Source of the DNA: Puffinus mauretanicus
Taxonomy: Eukaryota; Chordata; Aves; Procellariiformes; Procellariidae
Direction: 5' to 3'
DNA: 64,000 nucleotides
Assembly (NCBI GenBank): GCA_023333565.1
Contig: JAJKFH010000801.1
Coordinates: 1,325,687-1,389,686 of the forward strand
Part shown: in pieces, positions 49,486 to 61,807 of the stretch
Numbering within the stretch: position 1 is the stretch's first letter
Layout of the letters: each line of letters opens with the position of its first letter
The notes under the pieces: model-generated
The model's database searches: none
Seen by the model: only the letters and a program-made list of their open reading frames with translations
Told to the model about the DNA's origin: nothing
Made by a program: the position numbers and the translations under genes

Positions 49486-52400
49486 GTAATGCTTATTTTC
49501 CTCAATTTCAAACAAATACAGATTTGCATTGTATAGCTCTGTGTTTCTTGTATGATTATTATTTTTTTTTTTTAATCTTCTTGCATTCCTAAAATTGTCA
49601 ACTGAGTCACCAGTCAGTGGCAGGAGGAAAGTACTGTGTAGCTGGGTTCAAGGTCTGCTTTCTCGGTGTGTGTGGAGGCTGGGGGGGGGGGAAGCTGAAA
49701 TTGTGCTATTTTTAACAGCCTGTACCTCTTGCTGAAGGCTACAGAGGTTTGTTCTGTAACTTGTTCCTTACGTGCCTGTGGGGGGGGCGGGATGTTGGGA
49801 TGGAGGCCCCTTCTCGCTGGAGGAAGGGGGTAAAGCTTTTTAGCAGCCCCTCTGCAGAGGGATATAAAATTGCAAAAGTGGGTTTCAGCTTCTTACTTTG
49901 TCATGCACTTTCAAGGATTTTTTTTTGTCTGACGTTTTCTTGGAGGGACACTTCGGAGTACAGCGTCTGCTCAGGCTGTGCGCCTGCAAGCAGTGATGGG
50001 GGGAGGCAAAAAGCAGCTGTAAGTAGGTATAACTCCCATTGACTTTGGGGAAAATTGCAACACTCACACCATAGCTGAACTTGATTCATTTTCTTTCTCT
50101 TGGTAGGTGCTGTATGTGTTTCTATAGAGGTAGAAAGTTAAAGACTTAATTTTCTCTGTCATGCCTGGTTGTTAGAGGGTATTCCTATGACTGCACTTGC
50201 CAGGACAAAATGAAGTCAAAACTTTCCCTGTCAAAAAAGCGGCGGGTGGCAGAAAAAGGGGACATACCCTCAGCTGTAAAGGAGAGGTGTAGTTAAGAAG
50301 TGGTGGCATAAGGGAAAGCCTGGTTGCGATTTCTGAGCCCCAGCTGAGGATGGCAAAGGTTCGCAGGCTCCTGGCGCACCGGTAGATCAGCAGCTCCATC
50401 CTCCTCGGCACCAGCTTCCCCTCCCCGCGCCTGGGGGGACCACGGAGGAGCCCGTACGCTCCAGTTCTTCCATTTTCGTCATCTCCTTAAGACATTGGAA
50501 GTTCAGCACTTTAATCTTCAGTTTAGACAGCAAGGGAGGATAATTTAAACAGATCTCTCAGGGCACAAATTAATTCTTAAAATAGTTCTTCCTGGCTTGA
50601 TAGGTTGAGAGCCTCACACGTTGTTTTTCTTTTTTTTTTTTTTCTTGGTGCTTTATTTTAGGGAATTGGGGAAGGGAAAAGCGTGGGAAGGCACCACAAG
50701 TAGCATCATATAATCTGCATTTTTAGGGTGACATTGTACGAACGGCCAAAACAGGCTCAATGGTTCAGTTAAAACAAGAAGAAAACAACTTTGACACTGA
50801 GGGTAAAGAAACTGTGCCTTCATCTAACCTTACATCTGTCGGGCTTCTCTGCTTCTCTGTCCATTGCTTTTGGAATATGTATTTTTGTCACTCTTTGCTG
50901 CAGATTAAAATTAGTCTAGCTGTGTTTCTGGGAGGCAGGGCAGGGGTTTATGTATAAATGCCTTTTCTGAACAAAGAGAGCTGTGGGGCTGTCCCCTCCT
51001 CCTTCTTAGAGCTGTGTACAAGTGTCGGGGTTTCATAAGTCAAAAGTATGAGTCGGTTGCCTTTTATAAAGGAGCAGTGTTTTTGTTTCAAGTAGTGTTA
51101 CCTGCCTAATGCCATTTTGCTACTGGTATGCCATGTGTTTGCTACTTCTCTCTTCCCTTATGAAGTATAAAATGCCCAGAATAGGTCTTTAGTATTATGC
51201 AGAGTCTTGACTGAATATATTCTATAACTGATTGAGTTGCAATTATACCCATATGGTACGCTTAAATATTCTGAAAGTACATGCTCTCTCAGCTCTGCCC
51301 TAGTGTGAGCATGAAATAGAAATATCAGGCATATATAAATATCAATGATCTTGATGAATATTAATGTTCGAGTCTGTAAGCAACTTTGCTCACTCCCTTT
51401 TTTTTTTTTTTGTTGTTGTTTTCACAACGCTTTATTAGTAAAATGGCTTAGCAGTGGGGGGTCAATCCAATCTGTGTCCATTGATTTGAGTGCACTTTTA
51501 ACACCAAATGCAGATCTAAACTCTTATTTTATTTAAAACAGTTCATAACTGGAAAAAGGCTCTATCCAAATTCTACTTCCAGCTGAAATTCTGTTTCTAG
51601 GCTAGTGCATACCAAGAATTGCTTAGGTTTTTTCCTTGCTTAAAACTGATCAAGAAACTGAAAATTGTAACTGGGAGAAAATTAAGGCAAAGTGCTAGTC
51701 TGTCTGTAGAGGACTGAGTCTTTTTCGGAAGCAGCTGCTGCTGTTGTAGGAGACTGTGACCGTCCCTTTTCTGTATTCCTTGCTGTGACATCCCCTGAAT
51801 CCAGAGGCAGGCAAGTGACACAGCTGGCTTAAGTCTATGCTGTGTCCTACCATGCTAACCCGAACAGCAGCTGGGCACGAAAAGACACTGCAGGAACAGG
51901 GTGGGGAAAGTTTGAAAACATCTGCAGAAGCTTTGCGGGCAGAAGTTTAAAAATCTAATTCAGACCCATGTGTCTATATGCAAATGAAGGCATGTTCTGT
52001 CTTAAGATTTACAAAAATCATAATAATTCAAAAATGATTGTGGAGATAAGCAATGCAGTGCCTTACCTGCTTGAAGCCAGGCAATAAGCATCCCTTTCTT
52101 CCCTTTGTTGATTAAAAATGTTTCTATACAGTTTCTTTCTGATAAGCAATGTTGCTCACCTCCATGTCGGTTAAACTATTCAGAATTTTAATCATTTATC
52201 TCCTTGCTTATCTGTTTCATGAGCCTGAACTTTAAGTCTTTTGGCCATCATGTACAGAAAACATTCTGTAAGTGATATGTAATACTGTCTCTTACTGTCA
52301 AGTTGTGATTGCTTGATCAAGATGTAAGTTGAGTGCGGTTGCCTCTGTACACTTTGGTGCTTTTGACACAGCTATGGTTTCTTGTTCAAATGGTTGGAGT

Positions 52401-55400
52401 TGGATACCGCGCAGTGTACAGTGATTACAATTGGCTTTCTGCTAGACCAAACGCTCAGAAGTCCGTAGAAAAGCCTGCAGACACTACTAGATGGGATCTG
52501 GCTCAAGAGGATGAGCGAATCTTGTTCTCTGTCTTGAGGATTGTTAGCTGGATGTGTGAATATACCATTAAAACCACTTTTCCATTAAAAAAGGAGAAGA
52601 AAATAACAACAACAGGCCAAGTACTGGGTAAATATTTGGTAATTTACACTGCCTGAATTTCCTTGCGTTTTAACATGAGCCTGTAAATTTGTTGTCTTAG
52701 TTTAGCCCAATTCTTGCCACTTTTAATGGCCTTTGGGAATGCGAGTAGCTCTACAGTCATACATAAAAAAAAGGAGGCTGTTTTTTTTATGAAAATGTGG
52801 TAATAGGTATAATGCTAAAATGAGACTTTTAGGTATTTTAAAAAATGAGTCAGCATATCAAGGATAACAGGATCACAGATTCTCAAAGAACACCTTTTAT
52901 AAAACATATTTAAAGGGTTGATTGGTTAATTGGGTACTTGAACACTCAGAATAAATGATTGTTTCCATTTCTTTTGCTGTATAGCGAAGAACTGTCATGG
53001 ACTTACAGGGAGCGAGATCCTGCTCCGAAATGTGCACATGTCCTAGACAAGGTTGTTAATGATTGTTTGCATGCAGCTCCATGTAAAAGACCAAAAATTA
53101 AGTAAGGAGGCAAAATAGCTTGAGGGCTGCCTGTGGAGGAGCGGAGTCAGATCAATAGAACAGTTCTGCCTATTAGCTGTCATTAAGGTAATCAATTTTG
53201 AATTTTACAGAACAGACGGAATTCCAAATAATAGGTGTCTTCAAGTGGAGAGAGAATACATTTAATTTGGAAAACCTATGCCAGACTCAGGACTAAAATG
53301 ATGGAAATATTAATATTTCATGCTCCTAATGTTCCCCTGCCACTCTGTACTTCACAGAAATAGCCTGTAGTATGTTGAAGAGTGAGTACAGTTGGAGAAT
53401 CTAATATACTATGCTGAAATGTGCCCCTATTTGAGTAAATTTATCAAAATAAGAAAAAAAGGTTGCACTTTAGGTGCATTATGCAGGCTTTTTCCCTACA
53501 TAGTTATAACTCAGGTAATTCTGAGATTCCTGTAGCAAGGGGTGTCAATCCCTGTGTGCCCTGCTGTCTTCTTTCAAGGTCATAAATATCCTCAACCATT
53601 GTGAGCTGTGTCCTATGCTGTTACTTCATTCCCAGAGTAGATTAAACTAAAAAATAGAGGTGTGCTTACATTGGGAAGTAGTGTGGACCCACCCCATGAG
53701 GGTGAGAGAGATGGTATTGAGGTCCCAAACACACATTTTGGACAGAGGGTTATTTCAAGCTAGTTCCAGACTGGTGTGAATGTCCATTAGTGGTTGAACA
53801 GCATCTCCTCATTTAGCTTCATCCAAAAGGAAGCCAGTTTGTGTGCTCTGAGATCACTATAAAATGTGAGTTAGAGCATAGTAGATGGGTACAACTGAGA
53901 GATTTCGTCAGTAGTGCAGTTCTGAATTGAACAGAAATACCAGATGCGCCCCACATGTCTTTAGCAGGGATGGTGGGATATAGTTAAATAAATGTAACTT
54001 CATGTGAGCTATGTTCCCGGATCTGAAGATATTCTTACATGTTTTTTTTCCTGTGAGGTGTGACTTAAAAGCATTCCAGATCTGTTGTGCTCACCTGAGT
54101 GCTGTCCAGCAGATCATCATCCCTGGGTGCTGAATGTCTTGGTTAGTTCAACACGCTTTATCCGAAAGACTGCAACAGTCCCGATTCTCTGTGACACTAC
54201 AGCCTCCTTACATCAGGCGAGCCATACAAATTGGCTCCAAAGAGTGCAGGATCCCTTCACATTGTAAACAGGCTGTAGCATACAGCAGATTCAGGCACAT
54301 ATTATAAGTTGTGAATTTTATCTATTGAAATAGGGAAGAGACTCTGCCCTTTTATTTGTCAATACCGTCCCTCGTGTATGCTAGACCACAAAGAGCCACT
54401 ACTGAATCTTCTGTTTTCTTAGCAAGGTTTGAGATTACGCATTGTAACTTTATGTTCGGAAGCAGACTGAGCTTTGAAGGTGTTACAAGAAAGCCCTGAT
54501 TTATGGTGCCATTAGCTGGCACAGTCAGACTCCCCACTGCAGCACCCAGTGGCATAAAATCCATGCAGAGGAACTGAGGAGCACCGTGACGTACCTCTGC
54601 GGTTCCCAGATTCAACAGTGGTCTGAAAGGAGCTGGGCCAGGAGCTGTTGAACAGGTGGGAGTGAGTCTCCCAGGAGATGAGCTAATTTAGCGTATTATC
54701 TCAGTGACTTGTGATAGCAGAGCTCCTACGTTCTTGGCTGGAGTTGAAAACTGTCATATCCCAAAGGTGAGTCCCTGCTTGTGAGAATCCCTCATTCTTG
54801 CTGACTTGCTGCAGTATTCTGGCTCTGATTATTACAACTGTGCAGAAATCAGGGAGCAATGTCCACTTTTGGAAGGTGTCTGCCAAAGAGAAAGGAAAGA
54901 GGAGAAACCTGACTCTGACTTGCACAGAAAACAAAGGGTTTTTTTAGTTTTGGTGGAACTGTTTAGTGTTAGTTGTTTAAGTGCATAAGTTTTTAAAAAT
55001 AAAATTGTTGATACAAGACAATACTTTTTTTTCTTGATAACAACTCTGTAAATTACATATCTTATTGTAGACCCAAAACAAGCTTTCTCTAGGAAGTTAT
55101 AGAGAACGTTCGTGTTTCATACTGTTAATGGTATCTGATCTATTTCTCAAGAGATTAAATCTCCATAATAGTACTCCTGAGAACACTGTATTCAAGAACA
55201 TGAAATTGCATCAAACTGGCAGTCTTTTCAAGCTGTTAATTTGCCATGAGGAATACAGGCACCTAAGCAGTGGGGAGGGGGAGACAGAGATGGAAAGGAG
55301 CACATTTGGCATAAAACTGGAGTTTCAAAAGGAGAAGGCTGTAGAAAAGCTTTTTTGGTGTTCAATACTGAAATGGAAGTGCTTCTGGAAGGCCTCAGAT

Positions 55401-58400
55401 ATGTCAAGACCGCATTATGGTTGGTGATCTTCTAAGCACACAGCTTCCAGGGGTTGGCATACTTCCATAGGATGCCGCTTGAGGTTGTGTATGCTTTACA
55501 CTCTGGCTATACCTTGACAGGTCAGGTGGGATGTGCTCTCCCACTTGTCCTTGGGACAGTGTTGGTTGACTGCTGCTCCCTCCATTCCTAGCAGGGGTAC
55601 CTTGTGCTGCAGTTTTTCTCATTAAGTCTTTCTTTTGCTGTTGGATCAAGACAGAATAATTTGTCTCTGAAGTTCGCCAGTTATCTAGGGGTCGTGAGAG
55701 TGTGTTTGAACTCCACAAGAAAAAAATCTTCTTAGATTTTTTTTTTTCAACTCTTGTCTTAGAGCATCCGATGTTTCATTCCAGTTGTGGTCCATTAGCA
55801 GTGCTGTGCACTGCTACAGTCATTTTGTGAGTGATGGTTTTACCTGCTTTCAGTTCTTATGCCTTTAATGCTGCTTCTTTGTGATCTTTATCATGCATTA
55901 TGTTGTGGTGAATCGTGGTCACTTTGGACGACGTGAGAGAAGGTAGCACTTTTTAAATTATGTAGAGTACAGTAATATCTATTATTTATGTGTTTTATTC
56001 TGTATGTTTTGCATTCAAGTCTTTTGTTCTTTTGCCCTTTCTTTTTTCCTTCTTTTCATCCTTTCTTTTGTCCTTCCGTCCTTCCTTCTCTGATTCTTAA
56101 GTGGGATTTAAGTAAGTGAAATAGATTTGGAGAAAGGAGAGCGCCAGCAGCCACAGAACAGGAAAGCTGAGCGCGCTCCTTCTCCAAAGGGCTGCTGCAG
56201 ATGTGGAGAAGAACTAACTGCAGAAGTGAGAGGAGTGCATTGAGCAAGGTTGCAAAACCTTCGTTAAACAGAAATTTGGAGAAGGACCTATATTTGAAAT
56301 CAATGAAGGTGATCAAGAATGGAAAGGTGAGTTAGTATCAGTTTCTGATTTAAGAGCAAAGTTTGATTATCAGGTGGCTTTGAGTGATGGTTCAGTGGTT
56401 GGAGCATGGAACTTAGTGCTTCTTGTGCTGCAGACTTCCATCATGGCTTTGAGCAAGAGTGTTAGACTTAGGTCCTTGGTGGCGGTCAGCAGCTGCTCTT
56501 CTGCTGAGATAGTCCATTGTCACCTTAAGTTGGGGAAAAAAAAAGACCTGGGTGTCTCCTGAGGATAAGTACATGAAATACGAAGTTCTGAGGACTGTAG
56601 TAACTCAGGCTGCACAAGTATCTGAGATATCAGAGAGATGTACTCCTTGATGTTTAGAGAAGGTAGGGAAAGAGTCATAGGAGAAAACCTGAAAGTAAAA
56701 ACTCATTCTGAAGATTTAGATATGAATAAGAATTTCAGCAGAAAAGGATCAAGATAAAGGTAAATCCTGGCAGGACTTCAGATAGTTATAAGCAAACTTG
56801 GAAATGAGGGAGAGATAATGCATAGAATTTTGGGATTGTATCCGATTCTAAGATTTTCGGAACTTGAAGCAACTTTATAGTTTGAGGTAAGATAGAGATG
56901 CATCTTGCAGCTCTCTGTTGCATAATGCAGAGAGACCTTTTCCGAGAAGGAGTAATTAGGTTTTTTTTTCAATAGGAATACTGCGGTGTAATTAGGAGTC
57001 ATAGAGATGAAATGGAAAAGTAAATAGGGGATGACAAGCGAGGGATATGTGTGGTCAAGGATAAAACCAAAACCTCTCAGAAGTGGAAGCCAGATGCTGA
57101 AGTTCGGGGCCCAGGAGGTTGATGGAGAGCATCTTCCTGAAAGTCAGGATGAGGCTATGAGCCAAGGCTGAAGCCCAGAGCCTGGTACTTGTAGGGAGAA
57201 AACCCTGACAAAAGTTGTGGAAGTTGTGGAGAGAGCTCTTAAGTGTGATGGAAGTAGAGGGCACATGGCTACTTCCCACCACCATTGGTGAAAATCCTCC
57301 ACAGATCAAGGAAAATGAGAGAGGAGAAGATGGGTGGGCTAGAGAGTAACTATTAACTATCCAGAGGAGTTATGGGAATTACAGCAGAAGTATGATTGGA
57401 TTTGGTGGTGAAAGATGCTTGTGGAGGAAGAAGCTGCAGGTAGGCAGCTGGTTCATAAGGAAGCAGGGAGCACATGGCAGCACCCTTCCCATGTGAGAAG
57501 GGAGGTGACAGCAGGAGCAATGAGGCAGGGGCAGGAGGAAAATCAGCTATGGCCACGTCGTACATGGGTTATGGTTAGGGTGATGGTCCCCTGTACGACA
57601 GCCAAGTTGTACAGAGCAGCAATGGTGCTTGGCATTCAGTGGAAGATCTCAGCAGGCTTTGCAACCTTCCTGAGGGCTCACAGTGAGGGACAGTGGCTGC
57701 TCTCCATGCAGCGTGAGGGTGATGTGGTGGCACAAGCAGAGGAGTGAGGTGCAAGGTGAGGACTAGCTGCAAGCCTTGTGTGACAGAGGGAGTTCAGAGC
57801 ACTGCCTCTTCTCTTGCCTGTGCTGGGCATTCATGTTGTGGCCTTGGGCTGTGCTTTGACTCAGTATCTCCATCCTGTAACACACTGGTAACTGCTTACC
57901 TGCCTGCCTTGAGGGAAGCAGTGAAGATGGCTATATTTTTGCCAGCTCTCAGATACCCTGTGTCTCTTCAGAAATACCCTGCCTTCAAAATAAGTACTTA
58001 AGTAACGCATTAACTAAAACGCTGACTTCTGTTCTCTCTCGTGGCGGGGTGCGGTGGGGAAAACCAGAAGCTGTCTTTGCCAGGGGAGAAGATCCTCAGA
58101 AGCACAAGAGGAAGAAAAGGGTTAAGGTCCTCTTCTTGCCCAGGGAAAGGGCTCTGCTTCCCTCATTGTCCCTTTTATTACCCACCCCCGAGTGCCCTGA
58201 CTGCTGCTGGAGTAAAGCTTTTTTTTGAGAGACAAACCACACATGTGCTGTACACATGATGGTAACTGGCAAGCAAGGTATGGCTATTACTATTGTGAGC
58301 TATTATTTTGTGATGGAAAGTGCAGATCGACCATAATTTCTCAAAGTGGGATTTGTTCCCAGTCTGCTGGACAACATCTGGTCACAGAGGCGTAACAGGG

Positions 58401-59215
58401 CCTCTGTTTTGGGATCGTGTCTTGTTAAATAGCCCTGCAGTGCCAGCATCGGCTGTGCCGCCGGGCTCAGCGGCTTTGGCGGAAGAGGCTGGCGAAAGGA
58501 TGGGACAATCTCCCTGCATCCATGTGAGCGAGGAGTGCTGTTGGAAGGCATTTCCCTGTCTCCATGACCACCTTAAAAAAGCCGAATTGCAGATGATCAT
58601 GTGCAGAGGATAGGCTAGTTTCATTAGAATTGCCATGTGCTGGGATGGAGAGAATTAGTCCATGGGATCCTGATGATGGGATCAGTCGATGGGATCACCA
58701 AGGGAGCAGGAGCGTCTAGACATCGTCTCTCTGCTGCTGCCTGAACCCTGGCGTGTCCCTTACAGCTCTGTGGTGGGCATACGCGCTGCCACCGTCCCTG
58801 TGTGGGAAAGCCTCGTGCCCTCGTTGCATCCGCTTTTATGGTGAATACACAAGTCCAAGTCCAAGCTGAGTGGGGAATCAAGCCCTGAGTATGTCTCACA
58901 GTGAAGGAGGATGAGACAGGCTGAGGCACTTAAGAGGGGTTAAGCTGAGCTTACACGTGAAATGATCAGGCGAAAACCTGGTAGACAGAAGAAGAGGAAG
59001 AGTTTGAGTGAAATAGTAAAACCAGGCAAATCTGCAGGCTGAACTGTTGTTGGTTGGGTTTTTTTTAACCTTTCAGCTTACATCCTTACCTTTGCCAGTC
59101 TGAAAACAAATGGCTGTTGCTTTTATTGTTTGTAAAAACTAAGAGAGATAAAAATAAAAGTAAATTTTATATAAAGACTCACAATGCTTTGACGAAAGTA
59201 GTTTATATTACTGCT
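49486..59215 (+). other. DPP6: DPP6 intron following the S-isoform exon
   Basis: Non-coding sequence downstream of the donor at 49486. It contains G-runs at 49681-49692 and 49779-49789, a second modest CpG-rich patch at about 50230-50460, and a short ancient-repeat-like phrase (AACTCCCATTGACTTTGGGG at 50031). A polypyrimidine tract rich in CTTT and CCTT lies at 56023-56095. No further coding exon is supported. The open stretch 56230-56562 contains a GTGAGT donor-like site but no recognised protein. The intron continues past the window, with a provirus inserted from 59216. Confidence 0.7.
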
Positions 59216-59733
59216 TGTCCTGGTTTCGGCTGGGATAGGGTTAAATTTCTTCCTAGTGCTGTGTTTTGGATTTAGTATGAGGAGAATGTTGATAACACAC
59301 TGATGTTTTCAGTTGTTGCTAAGTGCCCTCCTAGTCCAAGGACAGCTCCCGTGCCTACTGACTGAGCTAGGTACACAAGATGGGAGGGAACATGATCAGG
59401 ACAGCCAGCCCAGCTGGCTAATGGGGTATTCCATACCATGTGATGTCATGCTCAGTATATGAAGAGTAGGCGTGATCCAGGAAGTACCGATCGCTACTTG
59501 GTTATCGGTCAGCGCGGGTGGTGAGCAATTGCATTGTGCATCACTCATTTGTATATTTTATCATTATCATTATTATTTTCCCTTTTTTTTCCGTTCTATT
59601 AAACTGTCTTTATCTCAACTCACGAGTTTTCCTCACTCTTACCCTTCCGATTCTCTCCCCGTCCCGCTGGGGGTGGGGGGAGTGAGTGAGCGGCTGCGTG
59701 GTATTTGGCTGCCTGCCAGGTTAAACCACGACA
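59216..59733 (+). repeat. Provirus 5' LTR
   Basis: 518 bp, starting TGTCCTGGTTTCGGCTGGGA and ending TTAAACCACGACA. U3 carries a degraded CRE (TGATGTCA, 59441-59448) directly before a TATATGAA box at about 59456. An ATTAAA polyadenylation signal lies at 59598-59603 in R. The near-3' part is G-rich (GGGGGTGGGGGGAGTGAGTG near 59670). It is closest to solo LTR1 but lacks that copy's duplicated CRE unit and has a private segment at about 59345-59400. As a sense insertion inside a gene, its polyadenylation signal could truncate host transcripts. Confidence 0.95.
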
Positions 59734-59741
59734 GTCCTTTT

Positions 59742-59759
59742 TGGCGCCCAACGTGGGGC
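59742..59759 (+). other. Primer-binding site, tRNA-Lys type
   Basis: TGGCGCCCAACGTGGGGC starts eight bases after the LTR end. It is complementary to the 3' 18 bases of the tRNA-Lys1,2 acceptor arm, the primer used by several betaretroviruses and some lentiviruses. Its complete conservation fits recent reverse transcription. Confidence 0.9.
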
Positions 59760-59845
59760 TCGAAGGGTTGAGATAACGACACATCTGACCCGAACGGGTT
59801 AAAACAAATTTGTTATAAGCATTCATTATATCAGTTTAGTACTCG

Positions 59846-61807
59846 ATGTTCACAATGTTTATTTATTTGCTCTCAGAGTTTTTGGATCTGTTTTTGGAGT
59901 TGTGGTATATAGCACCTTACTGGCTGTCTATACTGCTGATTATCAGTTTGTATGTGGGGTTGATCATCTCTGGGAAATGGGTTAAGGTCATTGCTTTGCT
60001 ATACTGTGTGATCTGGTTTTATGTTATGATAAAATTATTGGTCACGAGCCTATACTCAGCACTGCCATCATTCCTGTTCTTCGGGAGCTATCTTTTGGAA
60101 ACTATTAATAATTACACTTCTTATGTCTTCACCTCAGAGGATGAATTTAGGGGGGAGACAGGATGGGACACTTTCTCCCACTTGTTCACCTTCCCTTCCA
60201 TATCTTCAGAAACTCCTTTTTCTTCTATCCTCTTCATGAAGATGTCCACGATATTCCCCGAGAATTTTGAATATCCTTGGGATGTTCAAACGAGCATGTT
60301 CATATTGCTATGTCTTCTGAATGTGGTTCAGGCCTTGTTTAGAGTTAAACAACTGTTCAGGAATACTGTCCAGAGATCAACCCCAGCAACAGACACAGTG
60401 ACTACTCAAACCCCCATGACAGGCACTGTAGCTACTTCAACCCGCACGACAACCACTGTGGCTACTCAAACCCCTGCGACAGGCACCGTGGCTACTTCAA
60501 CCCCCACAACAACCACTATGGCTACTCAGACCCCGCCAACAGTCACTGCAGTTACTCCAACCAGTGCGACAAGCACTGCAGCCACTCAAACCCCGACAAC
60601 AGTCACTACAATTACTCCAACCCTCGCGACGGGTACTACAGCTGAACAAGAGGACCAACCGTCGCTGGTATCTGTCGCCCCTGTACAGAAGAAGAAATCT
60701 TGGAAGCGGAAGTCGGGTCGTTTAGAAAGGGATGATGGAAAAGCAGGGCCATCACGAGGAGGGGAGGAGGAAGAGGAAGAACTCATAAACGAGGCGGAAA
60801 CCACCCGATCCTTAACCCTGAATGAGTTGCGAGATATGCGGAAAGATTTCAGCCGTCGTCCAGGCGAGCATATTGTCACCTGGCTGCTCCGATGCTGGGA
60901 TAATGGGGCCAGTAGCCTGGAATTAGAGGGGAAGGAGGCCAAACAGCTGGGATCCCTTGCTAGGGAAGCGGGTATTGACAAAGCAATTGGAAAAGGGACA
61001 CAGGTCCTCAGCCTCTGGAGGCGACTGCTGTCAGGCGTGCAGGAAAGGTATCCCTTCAAGGAAGATGTTATATATCGCCTAGGCAAATGGACCACTATGG
61101 AGAAAGGTATCCAGTACCTGAGAGAACTAGGCGTGCTAGAGGTGGTTTATAGTGACCTGGACAACAACCAAACACCCAAAGATCCAGATGACGTCCAGTG
61201 CACCCGGCCCATGTGGCGGAAGTTGGTACGGAGCGCACCAGCATCGTATGCCAGTTCGTTGGCCGTACTGTCCTGGAAAGAGGAAGAAGCACCAACGGTG
61301 GATGAGGTGGTTAGCAGACGTCGGGATTTTGAAGAAACTATCTCCTCCTCCCTTGTCTCGGCTGTGGAGAAACTGTCCCGGGAGTTCCAGCAATTCAAAG
61401 AGGATATGTCCTATTCTCCACCTGTACGGACCAGTATCTCAGCCATTAGGAGTCAGCGTTTTTCTCCTCAAGAGAGAGGATATAGAAAGTACACACCACG
61501 GGGCACCCTGTGGTTTTACCTGCATGACCACGGAGAGGACATGAGGCAGTGGGATGGAAAACCTACCTTCATCCTAGAGGCACGTGTACGTGAGTTGCAA
61601 GGAAAAACAATGACACAAGGGGGTTCTCCCAGGAAAAATGCTGCTCCAGTTGTCAGGAAAAACCTGTCTCACGACGGTCCAGTTTCCAGTGAACAGTTCC
61701 CCAGGCAGAGTAGAAGGGCTGATCTTACTTTGGATTGTAATTACAATGAAGAAATTCTTGACTCACGTTTGCACGAAGTGAGAGATGGATACTATGACCA
61801 GAACTAG
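59846..61807 (+). CDS. gag: ERV Gag polyprotein with membrane-like N-terminus
   Basis: An uninterrupted frame of 653 codons starts about 86 bases after the primer site. The second ATG (59855) has the better context, with A at -3. Seen in order: hydrophobic segments at residues about 22-42, 47-68, 70-85 and 150-165 that look membrane-spanning; nine Thr/Pro-rich decapeptide repeats at residues 179-268 (30-bp DNA units at 60380-60649); a basic KKKSWKRKSGR patch; an acidic Glu run at about 307-313; and a helical capsid-like region at about 320-520. The C-terminal part holds a GTLWFYLHDHGED segment and no CCHC zinc knuckle. Class III Gag proteins can lack typical zinc knuckles, but the membrane and repeat modules are not what I expect of Gag. 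It ends in TAG, with protease downstream in the same frame. The product is inferred from position. Confidence 0.85.
   Translation: MFTMFIYLLSEFLDLFLELWYIAPYWLSILLIISLYVGLIISGKWVKVIALLYCVIWFYVMIKLLVTSLYSALPSFLFFGSYLLETINNYTSYVFTSEDEFRGETGWDTFSHLFTFPSISSETPFSSILFMKMSTIFPENFEYPWDVQTSMFILLCLLNVVQALFRVKQLFRNTVQRSTPATDTVTTQTPMTGTVATSTRTTTTVATQTPATGTVATSTPTTTTMATQTPPTVTAVTPTSATSTAATQTPTTVTTITPTLATGTTAEQEDQPSLVSVAPVQKKKSWKRKSGRLERDDGKAGPSRGGEEEEEELINEAETTRSLTLNELRDMRKDFSRRPGEHIVTWLLRCWDNGASSLELEGKEAKQLGSLAREAGIDKAIGKGTQVLSLWRRLLSGVQERYPFKEDVIYRLGKWTTMEKGIQYLRELGVLEVVYSDLDNNQTPKDPDDVQCTRPMWRKLVRSAPASYASSLAVLSWKEEEAPTVDEVVSRRRDFEETISSSLVSAVEKLSREFQQFKEDMSYSPPVRTSISAIRSQRFSPQERGYRKYTPRGTLWFYLHDHGEDMRQWDGKPTFILEARVRELQGKTMTQGGSPRKNAAPVVRKNLSHDGPVSSEQFPRQSRRADLTLDCNYNEEILDSRLHEVRDGYYDQN
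60380..60649 (+). repeat. Nine 30-bp tandem repeats inside gag
   Basis: Units of exactly 30 bp begin ACCCC or a variant and end CTACTCAA or CTACTTCAA. Each encodes a decapeptide of the type TPxTxTxATQ. The first five alternate between Gln and Ser at the last position, hinting at a 60-bp higher-order unit. The frame is kept throughout. Confidence 0.92.

Noticed and set aside
52333..52656. 107-codon frame with a hydrophobic start
   Set aside because: It opens at a GTG rather than an ATG, matches nothing I recognise, and has no splice context.
60586..61095. 169-codon minus-strand frame opposite gag
   Set aside because: It is a shadow of the gag frame and repeat array.
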